From assembly GCA_018676675.1 (NCBI GenBank), contig JABHEG010000385.1, positions 24,956-88,955 of the forward strand: a stretch of DNA of 64,000 nt, given 5' to 3'. Position numbers and translations under genes: made by a program. Shown piece by piece: positions 34,789-44,272 of the stretch. The stretch's first letter is position 1, and the number at the start of each line of letters is the position of its first letter. The notes beneath the pieces were generated by a model. It worked only from the letters and a program-made list of their open reading frames with translations, did no database searches and was not told the origin of the DNA. This stretch comes from Lentisphaerota bacterium. GTDB taxonomy: Bacteria > Verrucomicrobiota > Lentisphaeria > Oligosphaerales > JABHEG01.

Positions 34789-36802
34789 CGAACTCAACCC
34801 GCAACAGCGTGAGGCCGTCCAGACGGTAGAGGGGCCAATGCTCCTTCTTGCCGGAGCCGGTACCGGCAAGACGCGGGTCATCACATACAGAGTTGCCTAC
34901 CTGATCCAGTCCGGAATCGCCCCGGGGAACATCTGCGCGGTTACGTTCACGAACAAAGCATCGCGAGAAATGCGTGAGCGACTCGCCCGCCTGCTTACCG
35001 CGGAAGCAGCCGACGAGGTCACAGTCGGGACGTTCCACTCTTTCTGCATGCGCCTACTCCGCCGCTGCATACGCCGTCTGGGCTACAGCCCCAACTTCGT
35101 GATCGCCAACGACAGCTACCAGACCGGCCTCCTGCGCACGATCATGTCCGAAGTGGGTGCCACAGGCGAAGGTCGTGATCCCCAGCAGTGGCTCGCCCAC
35201 ATCAGCCGTGCAAAGTGTGCTTTCATCCCTCCGGAAGAGCTTCCTGACGCCCTGAACGTACCCCATGTGGGGGAACTGGCGGAGGTCTATGGACTCTACC
35301 AGGAGCGTATGCGCCAAATGGACATGGTCGACTTCGACGATCTCCTGCTCCTGGTCCAGCAGCTCTGGGATGAGCATCCCAACGTCCTGGCCGACCACAG
35401 AGACCGTTTCCGGTATCTCCTGATTGACGAGTACCAGGACACCAACGCCGTTCAGTTCCGGCTCATGGCCACCCTAGCCGGCAAGACGCCGAATATCTGT
35501 GCCGTCGGGGATGACGACCAATCCATCTATGGCTGGCGTGGAGCCGACCTGGGCAACATCCTCCAGTTCGAATCCCATTTCCCCAACGCCAAGGTGATCC
35601 GGCTTGAGCAGAACTACCGCTCAACGACGACCATCCTCACAGCAGCCAACCACGTGATTGGCCACAACCAGGAACGCCACGGCAAGAAGCTATGGTCAGC
35701 CAAAGGTGAAGGCGCCAAGATTCTCGCCGTTCTAGCCCCAACAGACCGGGATGAGGCGCAATTCGTTGCCGATATCCTCCGTGAACGGTACTACGAGTGG
35801 AATAGGAGCTATGCCAATTTCGCCGTCCTGTTCCGCTCAAACCACCAGTCACGGATGCTCGAGAACGCTCTACGCCGCGCCAAAGTCCCCTACTGCCTGG
35901 TCGGCGGACGCTCCTTCTACCGGCGCAAAGAGATACTTGATGTCATCAGCCTGTTGGATGCTGTCCACAATCCCCTGGATGACCAGAGCCTCCTCCGAAT
36001 CATCAACGTGCCGCCTCGAGGTGTGGGCAGCAAGGCGATCGTCCGCCTGCGGGAGTGGCAGCGAATCACGACCCTCCCGCTGCAAAAACTCTTGGGCTCC
36101 CGAGAGTATCTCGCCGAACTGCCTTCCCAGACAGCCACAGGAGTGGCGAACCTCAATGCCACCATCGTCCGTTTCCGGCAGGCATTTGCGGAGAGAGGCC
36201 AACTCGCCACCAAGATCAGGCAGTTGCTCGACGCAACGGGATACATAGAGGGCCTGGGGCGAATGTACAAACCACGGGCAGATGCCTTGGCTCGCCTGGA
36301 CAATGTCCATGAGTTCCTTGATGAGGTCGGTGAGTTCGAGAAGCGGCGAGGACCCAACCAAAGTCTCGGAGATTTCCTCGAAGAGTTCGCCCTGATGGAC
36401 GCCAACGATCAGGAAGAAGAAGATGCCAAGAGCAAGGATGGCAGTGTGACGCTGATGACCATTCACGCCGCAAAGGGGCTCGAGTTCCCCGTCGTGCTCA
36501 TCACGGGAATGGAGCGCGGACTGTTCCCCCATGAGCGGTCACTGAAGGAAAACACGGGCGAGGAGGAACGTCGACTGTTCTACGTTGCCCTCACCCGGGC
36601 TCAGGACGAGGTGGTGCTTACGTACGCGGACCGCCGCCAGATTCACGGCTCACGGAAACGGCGACTGCCGTCGCCTTTCCTCGATGAGTTGCCTCAGGAT
36701 CTGGTCTCCTACTCCTCGCCGGACCAAGCCCTGAAACCGGCCTCCAAAGAGGTGGCCACAACCTACCTGGCGGACCTGCGGGCCCAGTTCGCGGTCGACT
36801 GA
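34766..36802 (+). CDS. pcrA: UvrD/PcrA-type superfamily 1 DNA helicase
   Basis: A 678-residue 3'-5' helicase for repair and replication-fork processing. Motif I is LLAGAGTGKTRVITYR, Ia AVTFTNKASREMRERL, II LLIDEYQDTN, III AVGDDDQSIYGWRGAD, IV LEQNYRST, V TLMTIHAAKGLEFPVV and VI EEERRLFYVALTRAQDEV. The only start that gives the conserved N-terminus (LLNELNPQQREAV) is a TTG at 34766, inside the end of the epimerase gene, so translation may be coupled. PcrA, UvrD and Rep are hard to separate from sequence alone. Confidence 0.9.
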   Translation: MRTSALLNELNPQQREAVQTVEGPMLLLAGAGTGKTRVITYRVAYLIQSGIAPGNICAVTFTNKASREMRERLARLLTAEAADEVTVGTFHSFCMRLLRRCIRRLGYSPNFVIANDSYQTGLLRTIMSEVGATGEGRDPQQWLAHISRAKCAFIPPEELPDALNVPHVGELAEVYGLYQERMRQMDMVDFDDLLLLVQQLWDEHPNVLADHRDRFRYLLIDEYQDTNAVQFRLMATLAGKTPNICAVGDDDQSIYGWRGADLGNILQFESHFPNAKVIRLEQNYRSTTTILTAANHVIGHNQERHGKKLWSAKGEGAKILAVLAPTDRDEAQFVADILRERYYEWNRSYANFAVLFRSNHQSRMLENALRRAKVPYCLVGGRSFYRRKEILDVISLLDAVHNPLDDQSLLRIINVPPRGVGSKAIVRLREWQRITTLPLQKLLGSREYLAELPSQTATGVANLNATIVRFRQAFAERGQLATKIRQLLDATGYIEGLGRMYKPRADALARLDNVHEFLDEVGEFEKRRGPNQSLGDFLEEFALMDANDQEEEDAKSKDGSVTLMTIHAAKGLEFPVVLITGMERGLFPHERSLKENTGEEERRLFYVALTRAQDEVVLTYADRRQIHGSRKRRLPSPFLDELPQDLVSYSSPDQALKPASKEVATTYLADLRAQFAVD

Positions 36803-36894
36803 GAGTCACCTGCCGAATCCCGCCTGCGAGAGGAGCCCCATCAGAAATATGTTGGCTCCTGGAGACGTTCTCACACTGGAACGGTGTTTTGGCC

Positions 36895-36923
36895 TTGTGT
36901 AGGTCCCGCAACTGCGCTACAAT
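36895..36923 (+). promoter_or_regulatory. Candidate promoter for the pseudopilin gene
   Basis: TTGTGT (36895-36900) and TACAAT (36918-36923) are 17 bp apart, about 75 bp before the ATG at 36998. The -10 matches consensus at five of six bases. Confidence 0.45.
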
Positions 36924-36997
36924 CAATTAATGATGGTGTGTTCCGTCTTGCTTTGCTCCAACGGCTCTGCGTAACCAGGCAATAGGAAGGATCTGTC

Positions 36998-37726
36998 ATG
37001 ATCAGGAAGTGCAAGAGAGTTGTCGCGTTCACGCTCATTGAGTTGCTTGTGGTCATCGCGATCATTGCCATCCTGGCCTCCATGCTCCTGCCGGCTCTGA
37101 GTAACGCGAAGGGCAAGGCCACGCAGATGTCCTGCCTCGCGAACGTTCGCCAGATGGGCATGGCCTGCATCATGTACGCCGGTGACTGCGATTACACCTA
37201 CCCCATGCACTACCGCCAGGCTGCCCCAGGCGGCGAGTATGATGATGTCTTCAAACGGAATCGAACAGGCTGGTATCCCCTGTGGGCCATGATTTACCCC
37301 TATATTGGCGACCGAGCCACCTTCAAATGCCCCGCCATACGAACCAAAAAGTACAGGGAGCACCGCAATAGCAGGCAATACTCGTCCCCAAACGATTACT
37401 CGGGTAACCAGTGGATCATGTCCCGGAGCTACGGTGCCGTGAACTGTTGCCGCCAAACCATGGTTACACATCCTACTGACACGATCATGATGTATGACAC
37501 GTACTGGGGCGATCGCCCCTGCTCCTACCCTCTTGGCACAGTCGCTGGGGGACCAAACTGCCGTGGTCGGACCGCAGGTCATTACAGTGGCCTGTCTTAT
37601 GCGTCACGACACAGGAAATCCGGGAACGTGGTGATGGTGGACGGTCATGCCGAGAACATGCTCGACAACAGTCGCTGGAACCAGTATCCTGATTCCTACG
37701 CCCGTTTGTGGCAACGGACGCGCTAG
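36998..37726 (+). CDS. Type II secretion/type IV pilin-like pseudopilin with H-X9-DG motif
   Basis: A 242-residue prepilin-like protein. A short basic leader MIRKCKRVVA precedes the processing site and helix FTLIELLVVIAIIAILAS with Glu at position 5 of the mature form, cut and methylated by a prepilin peptidase. The globular part contains CLANVRQMGMACIMYAGD. The C-terminus has HRKSGNVVMVDG, the H-X9-DG motif common in the greatly expanded pseudopilin families of PVC bacteria. AGGAAGGA lies upstream of the ATG. No secretion-system gene is nearby, so it is an orphan. It shares a CTAG with the convergent rhomboid gene, where both stop codons overlap. Confidence 0.92.
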   Translation: MIRKCKRVVAFTLIELLVVIAIIAILASMLLPALSNAKGKATQMSCLANVRQMGMACIMYAGDCDYTYPMHYRQAAPGGEYDDVFKRNRTGWYPLWAMIYPYIGDRATFKCPAIRTKKYREHRNSRQYSSPNDYSGNQWIMSRSYGAVNCCRQTMVTHPTDTIMMYDTYWGDRPCSYPLGTVAGGPNCRGRTAGHYSGLSYASRHRKSGNVVMVDGHAENMLDNSRWNQYPDSYARLWQRTR

Positions 37727-38688
37727 CCTGAAAGGGCAGCCCACCACGCCCCTACGAAGAGCACGACGCAGCCCACACCGGCGCTGAGCTGAACCAGCGC
37801 CCCCCCGATCCCCACGCCGCAGCAAGCCGCAACTGCCCCGAGCACAAGACCTACTCCGCCTCCCACGACAATCCCCCAAAGGTGGCCGAAGAGGTCCGAA
37901 CGGGCGCTGGTCCCAAGCAGGGCAAGCAGACCTGCTGCCGCACCAAGGGGAAGCCACACCCGCCCCCAGGAGCGACGTGCGAGACCATGATGTTGCACGT
38001 TCCGGACCAGCTGGAGCCCCGCGAGGATTCCCAGCGCCCCAAAGGTGGCCGTTGATGCCCCGATGGCGGTCCGGCCGGCGGGAACGGAAAGGGCCGTCAA
38101 CCCGTTCGCAACTGCCCCGGTCACCCCGATCAGCCCCCACCCGACTCCTGTCCCGAGTTGCCTGCAGACGGATCGGCCGAAAGCAACACAGCACAGCGAG
38201 TTGGCAAGCACGTGGCCTGCATCGCTGTGAAGCGTGAGGGCCGTCAAGGTCCTCCACCACTCACCCGCGACTATCCGGCTGGCCTCGGCGCTCCCCACGG
38301 AGAACAGCTCTGCACTCGCCGAGTAGGAACCAGTGTAACGGTGGAAGAGAACAAGGCCAAAAGCAACACCAAGACTGGCAAGAGTCGCAGCGTCAGCGTC
38401 CCCGCCGGATAGGGCTAGCGGAACGTTGGGTGGCGGCCAATCGCGATTAGCCAAACGATACTCCCTGAGTTCGGCTTCCGCCCGAGCCACATCCGGCACA
38501 GGCACCCACGCAGCCCACCCTCGCTCATCTGACTCCACAGTGTAGGGTACCCGGGCCGACGACAGGACAGCCAACCAGGGAAGAACCAGCGACTCATCCG
38601 GAGGCCGGATACAGACCTCAAACTCCCCACCATCGTGGAACGACAAATCGCCCTCACCCCTAACACCATCATTGAGTTGGCTCATCAT
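37723..38688 (-). CDS. Rhomboid-family intramembrane serine protease with N-terminal soluble domain
   Basis: A 321-residue membrane protein. Residues about 20-90 form a soluble domain like the DUF2007/putative signal-transducing type (FEVCIRPPDESLVLPWLAVL). The rhomboid core follows, with LTLHSDAGHVLANSL (H-x4-H-x3-N) near residue 150, the catalytic Ser in GASTATFGALG near 209 and the catalytic His in GHLWGIVVGG near 270. All active-site residues are present, so it should be active. GGGGAG precedes two adjacent ATGs. Its substrates are unknown. Confidence 0.88.
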   Translation of the reverse strand: MMSQLNDGVRGEGDLSFHDGGEFEVCIRPPDESLVLPWLAVLSSARVPYTVESDERGWAAWVPVPDVARAEAELREYRLANRDWPPPNVPLALSGGDADAATLASLGVAFGLVLFHRYTGSYSASAELFSVGSAEASRIVAGEWWRTLTALTLHSDAGHVLANSLCCVAFGRSVCRQLGTGVGWGLIGVTGAVANGLTALSVPAGRTAIGASTATFGALGILAGLQLVRNVQHHGLARRSWGRVWLPLGAAAGLLALLGTSARSDLFGHLWGIVVGGGVGLVLGAVAACCGVGIGGALVQLSAGVGCVVLFVGAWWAALSG

Positions 38689-38932
38689 TCGCTCCCCTGA
38701 ACAACAGACATCCCGCCGGCGGTTGCCCCCCTTGCCTCCGGAAGCTGCCGCCCTGGACTGGCCATCAACGCCCCCAACCACAGAGACTGAAACGCATAGT
38801 CCCGGGACCTCCGGAGACAACGAAAAATTCCGGTCATCGACTTGTTAGGGCGTTGTATTGTACTACGTTAACGGCCTTACTAACAACGAGTTTTAGTCTC
38901 CTTATTCTACCAGCTGTGGAGGAAGACGACAG

Positions 38933-39220
38933 ATGACAAAGCGGGATTTGGTGGTGCGAATTGCTCGGCGAGCAAACCTGAAGCAACGCGATGTGATGAA
39001 TGTCTTGCAGATGTCTTTGGACACCATCACCAACGAGCTTGCAGCGGGTCGCGGGATCGAGTTCCGCAACTTCGGCGTATTTGAAGTCGTTGAGCGGAAG
39101 CCGCGCGTCGGACGCAATCCCAATTCCCCCAGCAAGACCGTTCAGATCCCCGAACGCAAAGTCGTCAAGTTCAAGCCTGGCAAGGTCATGCGAGAGACGG
39201 TACTGAAGCTCTCGAAGTAG
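38933..39220 (+). CDS. HU/IHF family DNA-binding protein
   Basis: A 95-residue histone-like protein. MTKRDLVVRIARRANLKQRD opens the helical dimer region. GIEFRNFGVFEVVERKPRVGRNPNS contains the beta-arm with the RNP tip, and VKFKPGKVMRE closes the fold. Length and pattern fit HU/IHF; the two cannot be told apart here. GGAGGA lies upstream of the ATG, and a strong terminator follows 110 bp downstream. Confidence 0.93.
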   Translation: MTKRDLVVRIARRANLKQRDVMNVLQMSLDTITNELAAGRGIEFRNFGVFEVVERKPRVGRNPNSPSKTVQIPERKVVKFKPGKVMRETVLKLSK

Positions 39221-39331
39221 AGCTTCGGGGAAGAGCAGAACGCAAGCTCGCCATCAACCCGCTGTCCTTTGGCCTGCAGGGCGCGAGAGAGCTGGCTTTT
39301 CTCTCCCTCGAACGAACAGCAATCGTGCACG

Positions 39332-39367
39332 AAGAGAGTCGGCGCATAACTGGCCGACTCTCTTTTT
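39332..39367 (+). terminator. Intrinsic terminator between the HU-like gene and hisS
   Basis: AAGAGAGTCGGC (39332-39343) pairs perfectly with GCCGACTCTCTT (39353-39364) over a 9-base loop, and the T-run extends to 39367. It ends 24 bp before the hisS ATG, so hisS needs its own promoter or read-through. Confidence 0.85.
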
Positions 39368-39391
39368 GTGACAGAACAAGGGGACGCCGCG

Positions 39392-40657
39392 ATGGCCGCA
39401 CAGCTGGAACCGCTTCCAGGCACTTCAGACCTGTGGGAACAGGAGCTTGTTGACTGGGTCTCTCTCGAGACCTGCGCCAGAGAGACCTTCTCCAAGTATG
39501 GCTACGGTGAACTCCGGACACCCGTCCTCGAGCGAACCAAAGTCTTCACTCGGAGCCTGGGGGACGAAACGGACGTTGTCCAGAAAGAGATGTACACGTT
39601 CGAGGACAGAGGCGGCAGGAGCTTGACACTCCGGCCCGAGGGAACGGCAGGAGTCATCCGCGCGATTGCGAACCGCGGTCTGGCCACGGGGGAAGAACGT
39701 CGTGTCTTCTACATGGGCCCCATGTTCCGAGGCGAAAAGCCTGCAGCCGGCCGGAAGCGCCAGTTCCATCAGATCGGCGTTGAATCGGTCGGGAAGGTCT
39801 CTCCCTGGCTCGACGTTGAGTGCATTGCCATGCTGATGCGCTTCCTTGCCGAATTGGGAATCCCCAACGGACGACTCCTGCTCAACACAAGAGGTCTCCC
39901 CGAAGACCGCGAGCGAGTCACCGCCAAGCTCCTGGAACACTTCGAGCCCCGCCTCGGCGAGCTCTGTGCCGACTGCCAGCGGCGGATCCAGACAAACATC
40001 TGGCGAATCCTCGACTGCAAAGAGCCAGGATGTCAGCCGGCAACCGAAACAGCCCCGAGAATCACTGACCTTCTGGGCCCCGAGAGCCAAGCCTTTTTCG
40101 AGACGGTCTGTCGCGGCCTTGAAGACTTGGGGATAGAATTCGAGCTTAGCCCTCGGTTGGTGCGTGGTCTCGACTACTACCTCCACACGGTTTTCGAAGT
40201 CGTGCACGAGGGCTTGGGCGCCCAAGACGCTTTGGCTGGCGGGGGCCGCTACGCGATCGCCGTCCCAGGCTCCAAGAATCCCATCGAGGGCGTGGGCTTT
40301 GCCGCGGGAATCGAACGCCTCCTCCTGGCCCGCGAAAGTCTGGGAGTGAAGGCCCAATCAGCAGCTGAGGCCGACGTGTACGTCATCAGCCTCGGAGAAG
40401 CCGTTCTGAGCTCCGGCCTGGCCCTGGCTGAAACATTGCGGGAAGCCGGACTCCGCGTGTTTGCCGAGACAACCGGCCGGAGTCTCAAGGCCCAGATGCG
40501 GGCCGCCAACCGCTTGGGAACACGTTGGGCGCTGATACGCGGCGACACCGAAATGGCGGCCGGCACCGTCCTGTGCAAGAACATGACCACCTCCGAACAG
40601 ACGGGGGTGCCCGTTGGCGATGTCGTTCCATGGATAACGCGGCCAACCTGCGAGTAG
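39392..40657 (+). CDS. hisS: Histidine--tRNA ligase
   Basis: A 421-residue class II synthetase. Motif 1 region VFTRSLGDETDVVQKEMYTF, motif 2 FRGEKPAAGRKRQFHQIG, the His-specific LVRGLDYYLHTVFEV and GGGRYA, and motif 3 GVGFAAGIERLL are all present. The C-terminal anticodon-binding domain spans about residues 325-420. The ATG at 39392 has AGGGG upstream and is preferred to a GTG directly abutting the terminator. aspS follows 153 bp later, a common pairing. Confidence 0.95.
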   Translation: MAAQLEPLPGTSDLWEQELVDWVSLETCARETFSKYGYGELRTPVLERTKVFTRSLGDETDVVQKEMYTFEDRGGRSLTLRPEGTAGVIRAIANRGLATGEERRVFYMGPMFRGEKPAAGRKRQFHQIGVESVGKVSPWLDVECIAMLMRFLAELGIPNGRLLLNTRGLPEDRERVTAKLLEHFEPRLGELCADCQRRIQTNIWRILDCKEPGCQPATETAPRITDLLGPESQAFFETVCRGLEDLGIEFELSPRLVRGLDYYLHTVFEVVHEGLGAQDALAGGGRYAIAVPGSKNPIEGVGFAAGIERLLLARESLGVKAQSAAEADVYVISLGEAVLSSGLALAETLREAGLRVFAETTGRSLKAQMRAANRLGTRWALIRGDTEMAAGTVLCKNMTTSEQTGVPVGDVVPWITRPTCE

Positions 40658-40810
40658 TGCAGAGGAGTGTTGCTCCCTGCCGCAGCACTGCCCAACCAAC
40701 CCGCTGCAGAGCCTGCGGGAGTGCCGCCCCGCTTGTGAGACAGAGGCTCTTCAAGTCCTGAAAGACATCTGTCAGGACAAGGCCCCCGACACCAAGGAGT
40801 GAATCACAAC

Positions 40811-42580
40811 ATGCCCCAGAAACGTACACATACCTGCGGAGAACTGACGGCCCAGAATATCGGTGCGGAAGTCGTGCTGAGTGGCTGGGTGAACAGCATC
40901 CGGAACCTGGGTGGACTCGTCTTCGCTGATCTGCGGGACCGAACCGGTCTGACGCAAGTCGTCATCAATCCCGGGGATAGCCCGGAACTGGCTGAATCCG
41001 CGAAGGATGTGCGCGAGGAATGGGTCCTCACCATCCGTGGAACGGTTGGGGCACGCCCCGGGAACACCGTCAATGCGGACATGCCGACCGGAGAGATTGA
41101 GGTCGCAGTGACTGCCTTCGATGTGGACAACCGCGCGAAGCCCATGCCGTTCCATCTCGACGATCCACTGGTCAATGAAGACCTGCGCCTGAAGTATCGC
41201 TACCTGGACATGCGGCGCTCCTCCATTCTCGGCAACCTCACTCTACGCCATCGCCTGACCAAATCTGTCCGTGACTACTTCGACAAACACGGATTCATTG
41301 AGGTCGAGACCCCCATTCTCAGCAAGAGCACGCCCGAGGGGGCCAGAGATTACCTGATCCCAAGTCGTGTACACCACGGCAAGTTCTTCGCCCTTCCCCA
41401 GGCACCGCAACAGTACAAGCAGCTGCTCATGGTTGGTGGCGTGGAGCGCTATTTCCAAATCGCCAGGTGTTTCCGGGATGAGGACCTCCGAGCAGACCGC
41501 CAACCCGAGTTTACCCAGATTGACGTCGAAATGTCGTTCATTGACCAGGAAGACATCATCGCGATGATTGAGGGAATGCTCGCCAGCGTGCTCAAAGAGG
41601 TCAAGGACCTCGAGGTCGCTCTGCCCTTCCCGAGACTGACCTACGCGGAAGCCATGGACCGGTACGGGTCTGACAAGCCCGACACACGCTTTGGTATGGA
41701 GCTTAGAGATCTCACGGATGGTCTGACTGAGTCAGGCTTCCGGGTCTTTCAGAACGTCATCGCCGCGGGTGGCGCAATCAAAGCAATCTGCGCACGCACG
41801 CTGGCCGGCACACCCAAGCGCCAAATCGACGCCTGGACCGAGATCGCCAAGCAGTTTGGCGCCAAAGGACTCGCGACGCTCAAAGTGGACGAAGACGGCA
41901 TGATTGCCGGACAGATTGCGAAGTTCCTCAGCGACGACGAGAAAGCCCTGATCTCCCAGCGGACCTCTGCCGAAGCCGGCGACCTGATCCTCATCGTTGC
42001 CGACGCGCGCACGACCGCGAACGAGGTCCTGGGCCGACTTCGCCTTGCGATCGCCGCCGAACAGAACTTGCTCTCGCCTGATAAACACAACTTCCTGTGG
42101 GTGGTCGACTTCCCTCTTTTCGAGCAGGATGAGGACGGCAACAACTCCCCCATGCATCATCCGTTTACCAGCCCTCTTGACGAGGATCTGGAACTCCTTG
42201 TAACTGACCCGCCCGCAGCCCGAGCCAAAGCCTATGATGTCGTACTCAACGGCGTTGAACTCGGTGGAGGCAGCATCAGAATTCACCAGCCTGATGTACA
42301 GGAACGCATGTTCGGAGCCTTAGGAATGGAGGAGAAGGAAGCCTACGCCCGTTTCGGTCACCTGCTGGACGCATTGGCGTTCGGTGCCCCGCCCCACGGC
42401 GGAATCGCGCTGGGCCTGGATCGCTTCGCCATGCTGCTTGCAGGGGCACCATCGATCCGCGATGTGATCGCCTTCCCCAAGACGACCAAAGCGGCGTGCC
42501 TCATGACCGACTCCCCCAGTGCAGCGGATTCCGAGCAGCTGGAAGAGCTCGCCATCGCGTCCATCCCGAGCGAGGAATAG
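40811..42580 (+). CDS. aspS: Aspartate--tRNA ligase (bacterial type)
   Basis: A 589-residue class II synthetase. An N-terminal OB fold (LSGWVNSIRNLGGLVFADLRDRTG) binds the anticodon. The catalytic domain has motif 1 near IEVETPILSKSTPEGARDYL, motif 2 RCFRDEDLRADRQPEFTQID, the bacterial GAD insertion (about residues 290-410) and motif 3 HGGIALGLDRFAMLL. The ATG at 40811 has AAGGAG 11 bases upstream. Presence of separate asparagine pathways cannot be judged here. Confidence 0.96.
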   Translation: MPQKRTHTCGELTAQNIGAEVVLSGWVNSIRNLGGLVFADLRDRTGLTQVVINPGDSPELAESAKDVREEWVLTIRGTVGARPGNTVNADMPTGEIEVAVTAFDVDNRAKPMPFHLDDPLVNEDLRLKYRYLDMRRSSILGNLTLRHRLTKSVRDYFDKHGFIEVETPILSKSTPEGARDYLIPSRVHHGKFFALPQAPQQYKQLLMVGGVERYFQIARCFRDEDLRADRQPEFTQIDVEMSFIDQEDIIAMIEGMLASVLKEVKDLEVALPFPRLTYAEAMDRYGSDKPDTRFGMELRDLTDGLTESGFRVFQNVIAAGGAIKAICARTLAGTPKRQIDAWTEIAKQFGAKGLATLKVDEDGMIAGQIAKFLSDDEKALISQRTSAEAGDLILIVADARTTANEVLGRLRLAIAAEQNLLSPDKHNFLWVVDFPLFEQDEDGNNSPMHHPFTSPLDEDLELLVTDPPAARAKAYDVVLNGVELGGGSIRIHQPDVQERMFGALGMEEKEAYARFGHLLDALAFGAPPHGGIALGLDRFAMLLAGAPSIRDVIAFPKTTKAACLMTDSPSAADSEQLEELAIASIPSEE

Positions 42581-42667
42581 GTCCCTGACCTCCCCAAAGC
42601 AGGGCAACGACATGTCCTTTCTAGGGGGGAAAGGCATGCGGGGCCCTCATCCTCCTCGCGAGCCAAC

Positions 42668-43810
42668 TCAGACGTGGGCCAAGGCATGCCAATAGAGTGG
42701 CAGAGGAAAGGCAAGCCTCCTAAACGCCTCGCCTGACCGTGGCAAGCCACTTGGGTTGAAGGGGCCAAAGAGCAAACGGGTCATATCGGGAACGCTGAGA
42801 ACCAGTGGCTCACCACGCACGCCGTCCAACAGCCGGCATTCGCCCTGCTCGCAGACATAGGTCACGCCACCTTCGCCCCCAGCTATCCGCAGGGACTGCA
42901 CACCTTCCCAGCCTTTGAGGCGCTCGTCAACAATCGGAGAGTAAGCCCGGAGAAGGCCTGCCAGGTCAATGATACGAGTCATCGCTACCGGCTGCACGGA
43001 AAAGCTCTGAGCCAGCGACAGGAGCAACCGCTCCCTTTCTGTCTCCGCATCCATCGGGGGGATCACCACGTCTACCCCTCGGCTCCGAAGAACGAATCTC
43101 AGTATCTTCTCCAGGCCATCTACGGCCCCGGCGTACTCGGCCACTGAGTTCCCCTTCAGCGACACATAGGCGAACGCCTTCCCCGCCGGATCCCACGCCC
43201 AAACTGATTGCCCAGGTCGCTGCATGACCAACGCCATCTCCTCCAAGGTCCGGGGGGAACGATACGGGAGCTCTGAGTAGACCTCATGCATCCGCTGCAG
43301 AACGTTCTGGTCACCCTCCCAGTGGTGGACGTCCGTCACTCGAACGGCAGGCACATCCCTGAAACGGCACATCCGTGAAGACAGAGCCAACCGCCGAGCC
43401 GCCCCGGCATGCTCCCACCCCATGCGCCCGTAGCGCAGCCTGTCCCCTCCCAGCATCGAGAGCACGATCCCCTGCCGCCCCATCTCAGCGATGGCTTCGC
43501 CAAGCAGAGCAGTCATCAGACCTCTTCCGCGGAACGCAGGGCAACAGAACACATTCCCGAGCCCCGAGGCAGGAATCGATACTCGAGAAGCTATCACCAG
43601 TGCCCGGGGGACAACCTGCATGCCTGCTGCCAATTCACCATCGACCTCGGCGAGCAGCCACTGGCCCATTGACTCCGGGTCCGCTCGGATGGTGTCAGGA
43701 TAGAGGCCTGCGAACTGCGGGTGGGTCGGGTTGGCTTCACAAAAGCTCTCGAACACACGCCTCATCAGCAGGTCGAAATCCCGTGGCCGCCCGTGTCGTA
43801 TTGGGTACAT
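42668..43810 (-). CDS. GNAT N-acetyltransferase, Eis-like
   Basis: A 380-residue protein with an N-terminal GNAT domain whose acetyl-CoA-binding loop is FCCPAFRGRGLMTALL (R-x-x-G-x-G/A type) near residue 95. The remainder fits the Eis-like arrangement: a second, degenerate GNAT fold and a C-terminal sterol-carrier-like domain. GGGAG lies 6 bases before the ATG. Eis proteins acetylate amines of small molecules; the substrate here is unknown. It is convergent with aspS. Confidence 0.8.
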   Translation of the reverse strand: MYPIRHGRPRDFDLLMRRVFESFCEANPTHPQFAGLYPDTIRADPESMGQWLLAEVDGELAAGMQVVPRALVIASRVSIPASGLGNVFCCPAFRGRGLMTALLGEAIAEMGRQGIVLSMLGGDRLRYGRMGWEHAGAARRLALSSRMCRFRDVPAVRVTDVHHWEGDQNVLQRMHEVYSELPYRSPRTLEEMALVMQRPGQSVWAWDPAGKAFAYVSLKGNSVAEYAGAVDGLEKILRFVLRSRGVDVVIPPMDAETERERLLLSLAQSFSVQPVAMTRIIDLAGLLRAYSPIVDERLKGWEGVQSLRIAGGEGGVTYVCEQGECRLLDGVRGEPLVLSVPDMTRLLFGPFNPSGLPRSGEAFRRLAFPLPLYWHALAHV

Positions 43811-43848
43811 TCGACTCTCCCACTCAGAGACCCCAGTCCCGGATACAC

Positions 43849-43895
43849 AAAAACGCCGAACGCATCCGGGGAAGCTCCCCAGACAGGTTCGGCGT
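43849..43895 (-). terminator. Intrinsic terminator after rpsS
   Basis: On the minus strand ACGCCGAAC and GTTCGGCGT form a perfect 9-bp stem (43887-43895 with 43853-43861), with an inner GGGG/CCCC hairpin and a T-tract (43849-43853) right after. It closes the long ribosomal operon about 100 bp past the rpsS stop. Confidence 0.85.
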
Positions 43896-43996
43896 CGTTC
43901 CCCCGCTCATGCTGCCCGGCCCGTGTAGAGGCGCCCACGCGCCACATCCACCGCACATGTTTGTGAGTGCAAACACGACCGGGAGAAGCGGGCGAT

Positions 43997-44272
43997 CTAC
44001 ACGAGCTTTCCGCTTATGGCACCATGCCCACGGAACATCCGCGTCGGGGCAAACTCGCCAAGCCGGTGGCCAACCATATTCTCAGTCACAAACACATTCA
44101 TGAACACTTTGCCATTATGAATGGCAAATGTGTGCCCAACAAAGTCAGGCATGATCATGGAACGGCGAGACCATGTCTTGATCGGACGTTTGCTCCCTGA
44201 GCGATTCAGGGCCTCTACTTTCAGGGCCAGATGTTCGTCGACGAACGGACCCTTTTTGATGGACCTGCTCAC
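43997..44272 (-). CDS. rpsS: 30S ribosomal protein S19
   Basis: A 91-residue uS19. MSRSIKKGPFVDEHL and KRPIKTWSRRSMIMPDFVGHTFAIHNGK are diagnostic. The GTG start overlaps the rplB stop by one base. It is the last gene of this operon, since a terminator follows instead of rplV. Confidence 0.97.
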   Translation of the reverse strand: MSRSIKKGPFVDEHLALKVEALNRSGSKRPIKTWSRRSMIMPDFVGHTFAIHNGKVFMNVFVTENMVGHRLGEFAPTRMFRGHGAISGKLV

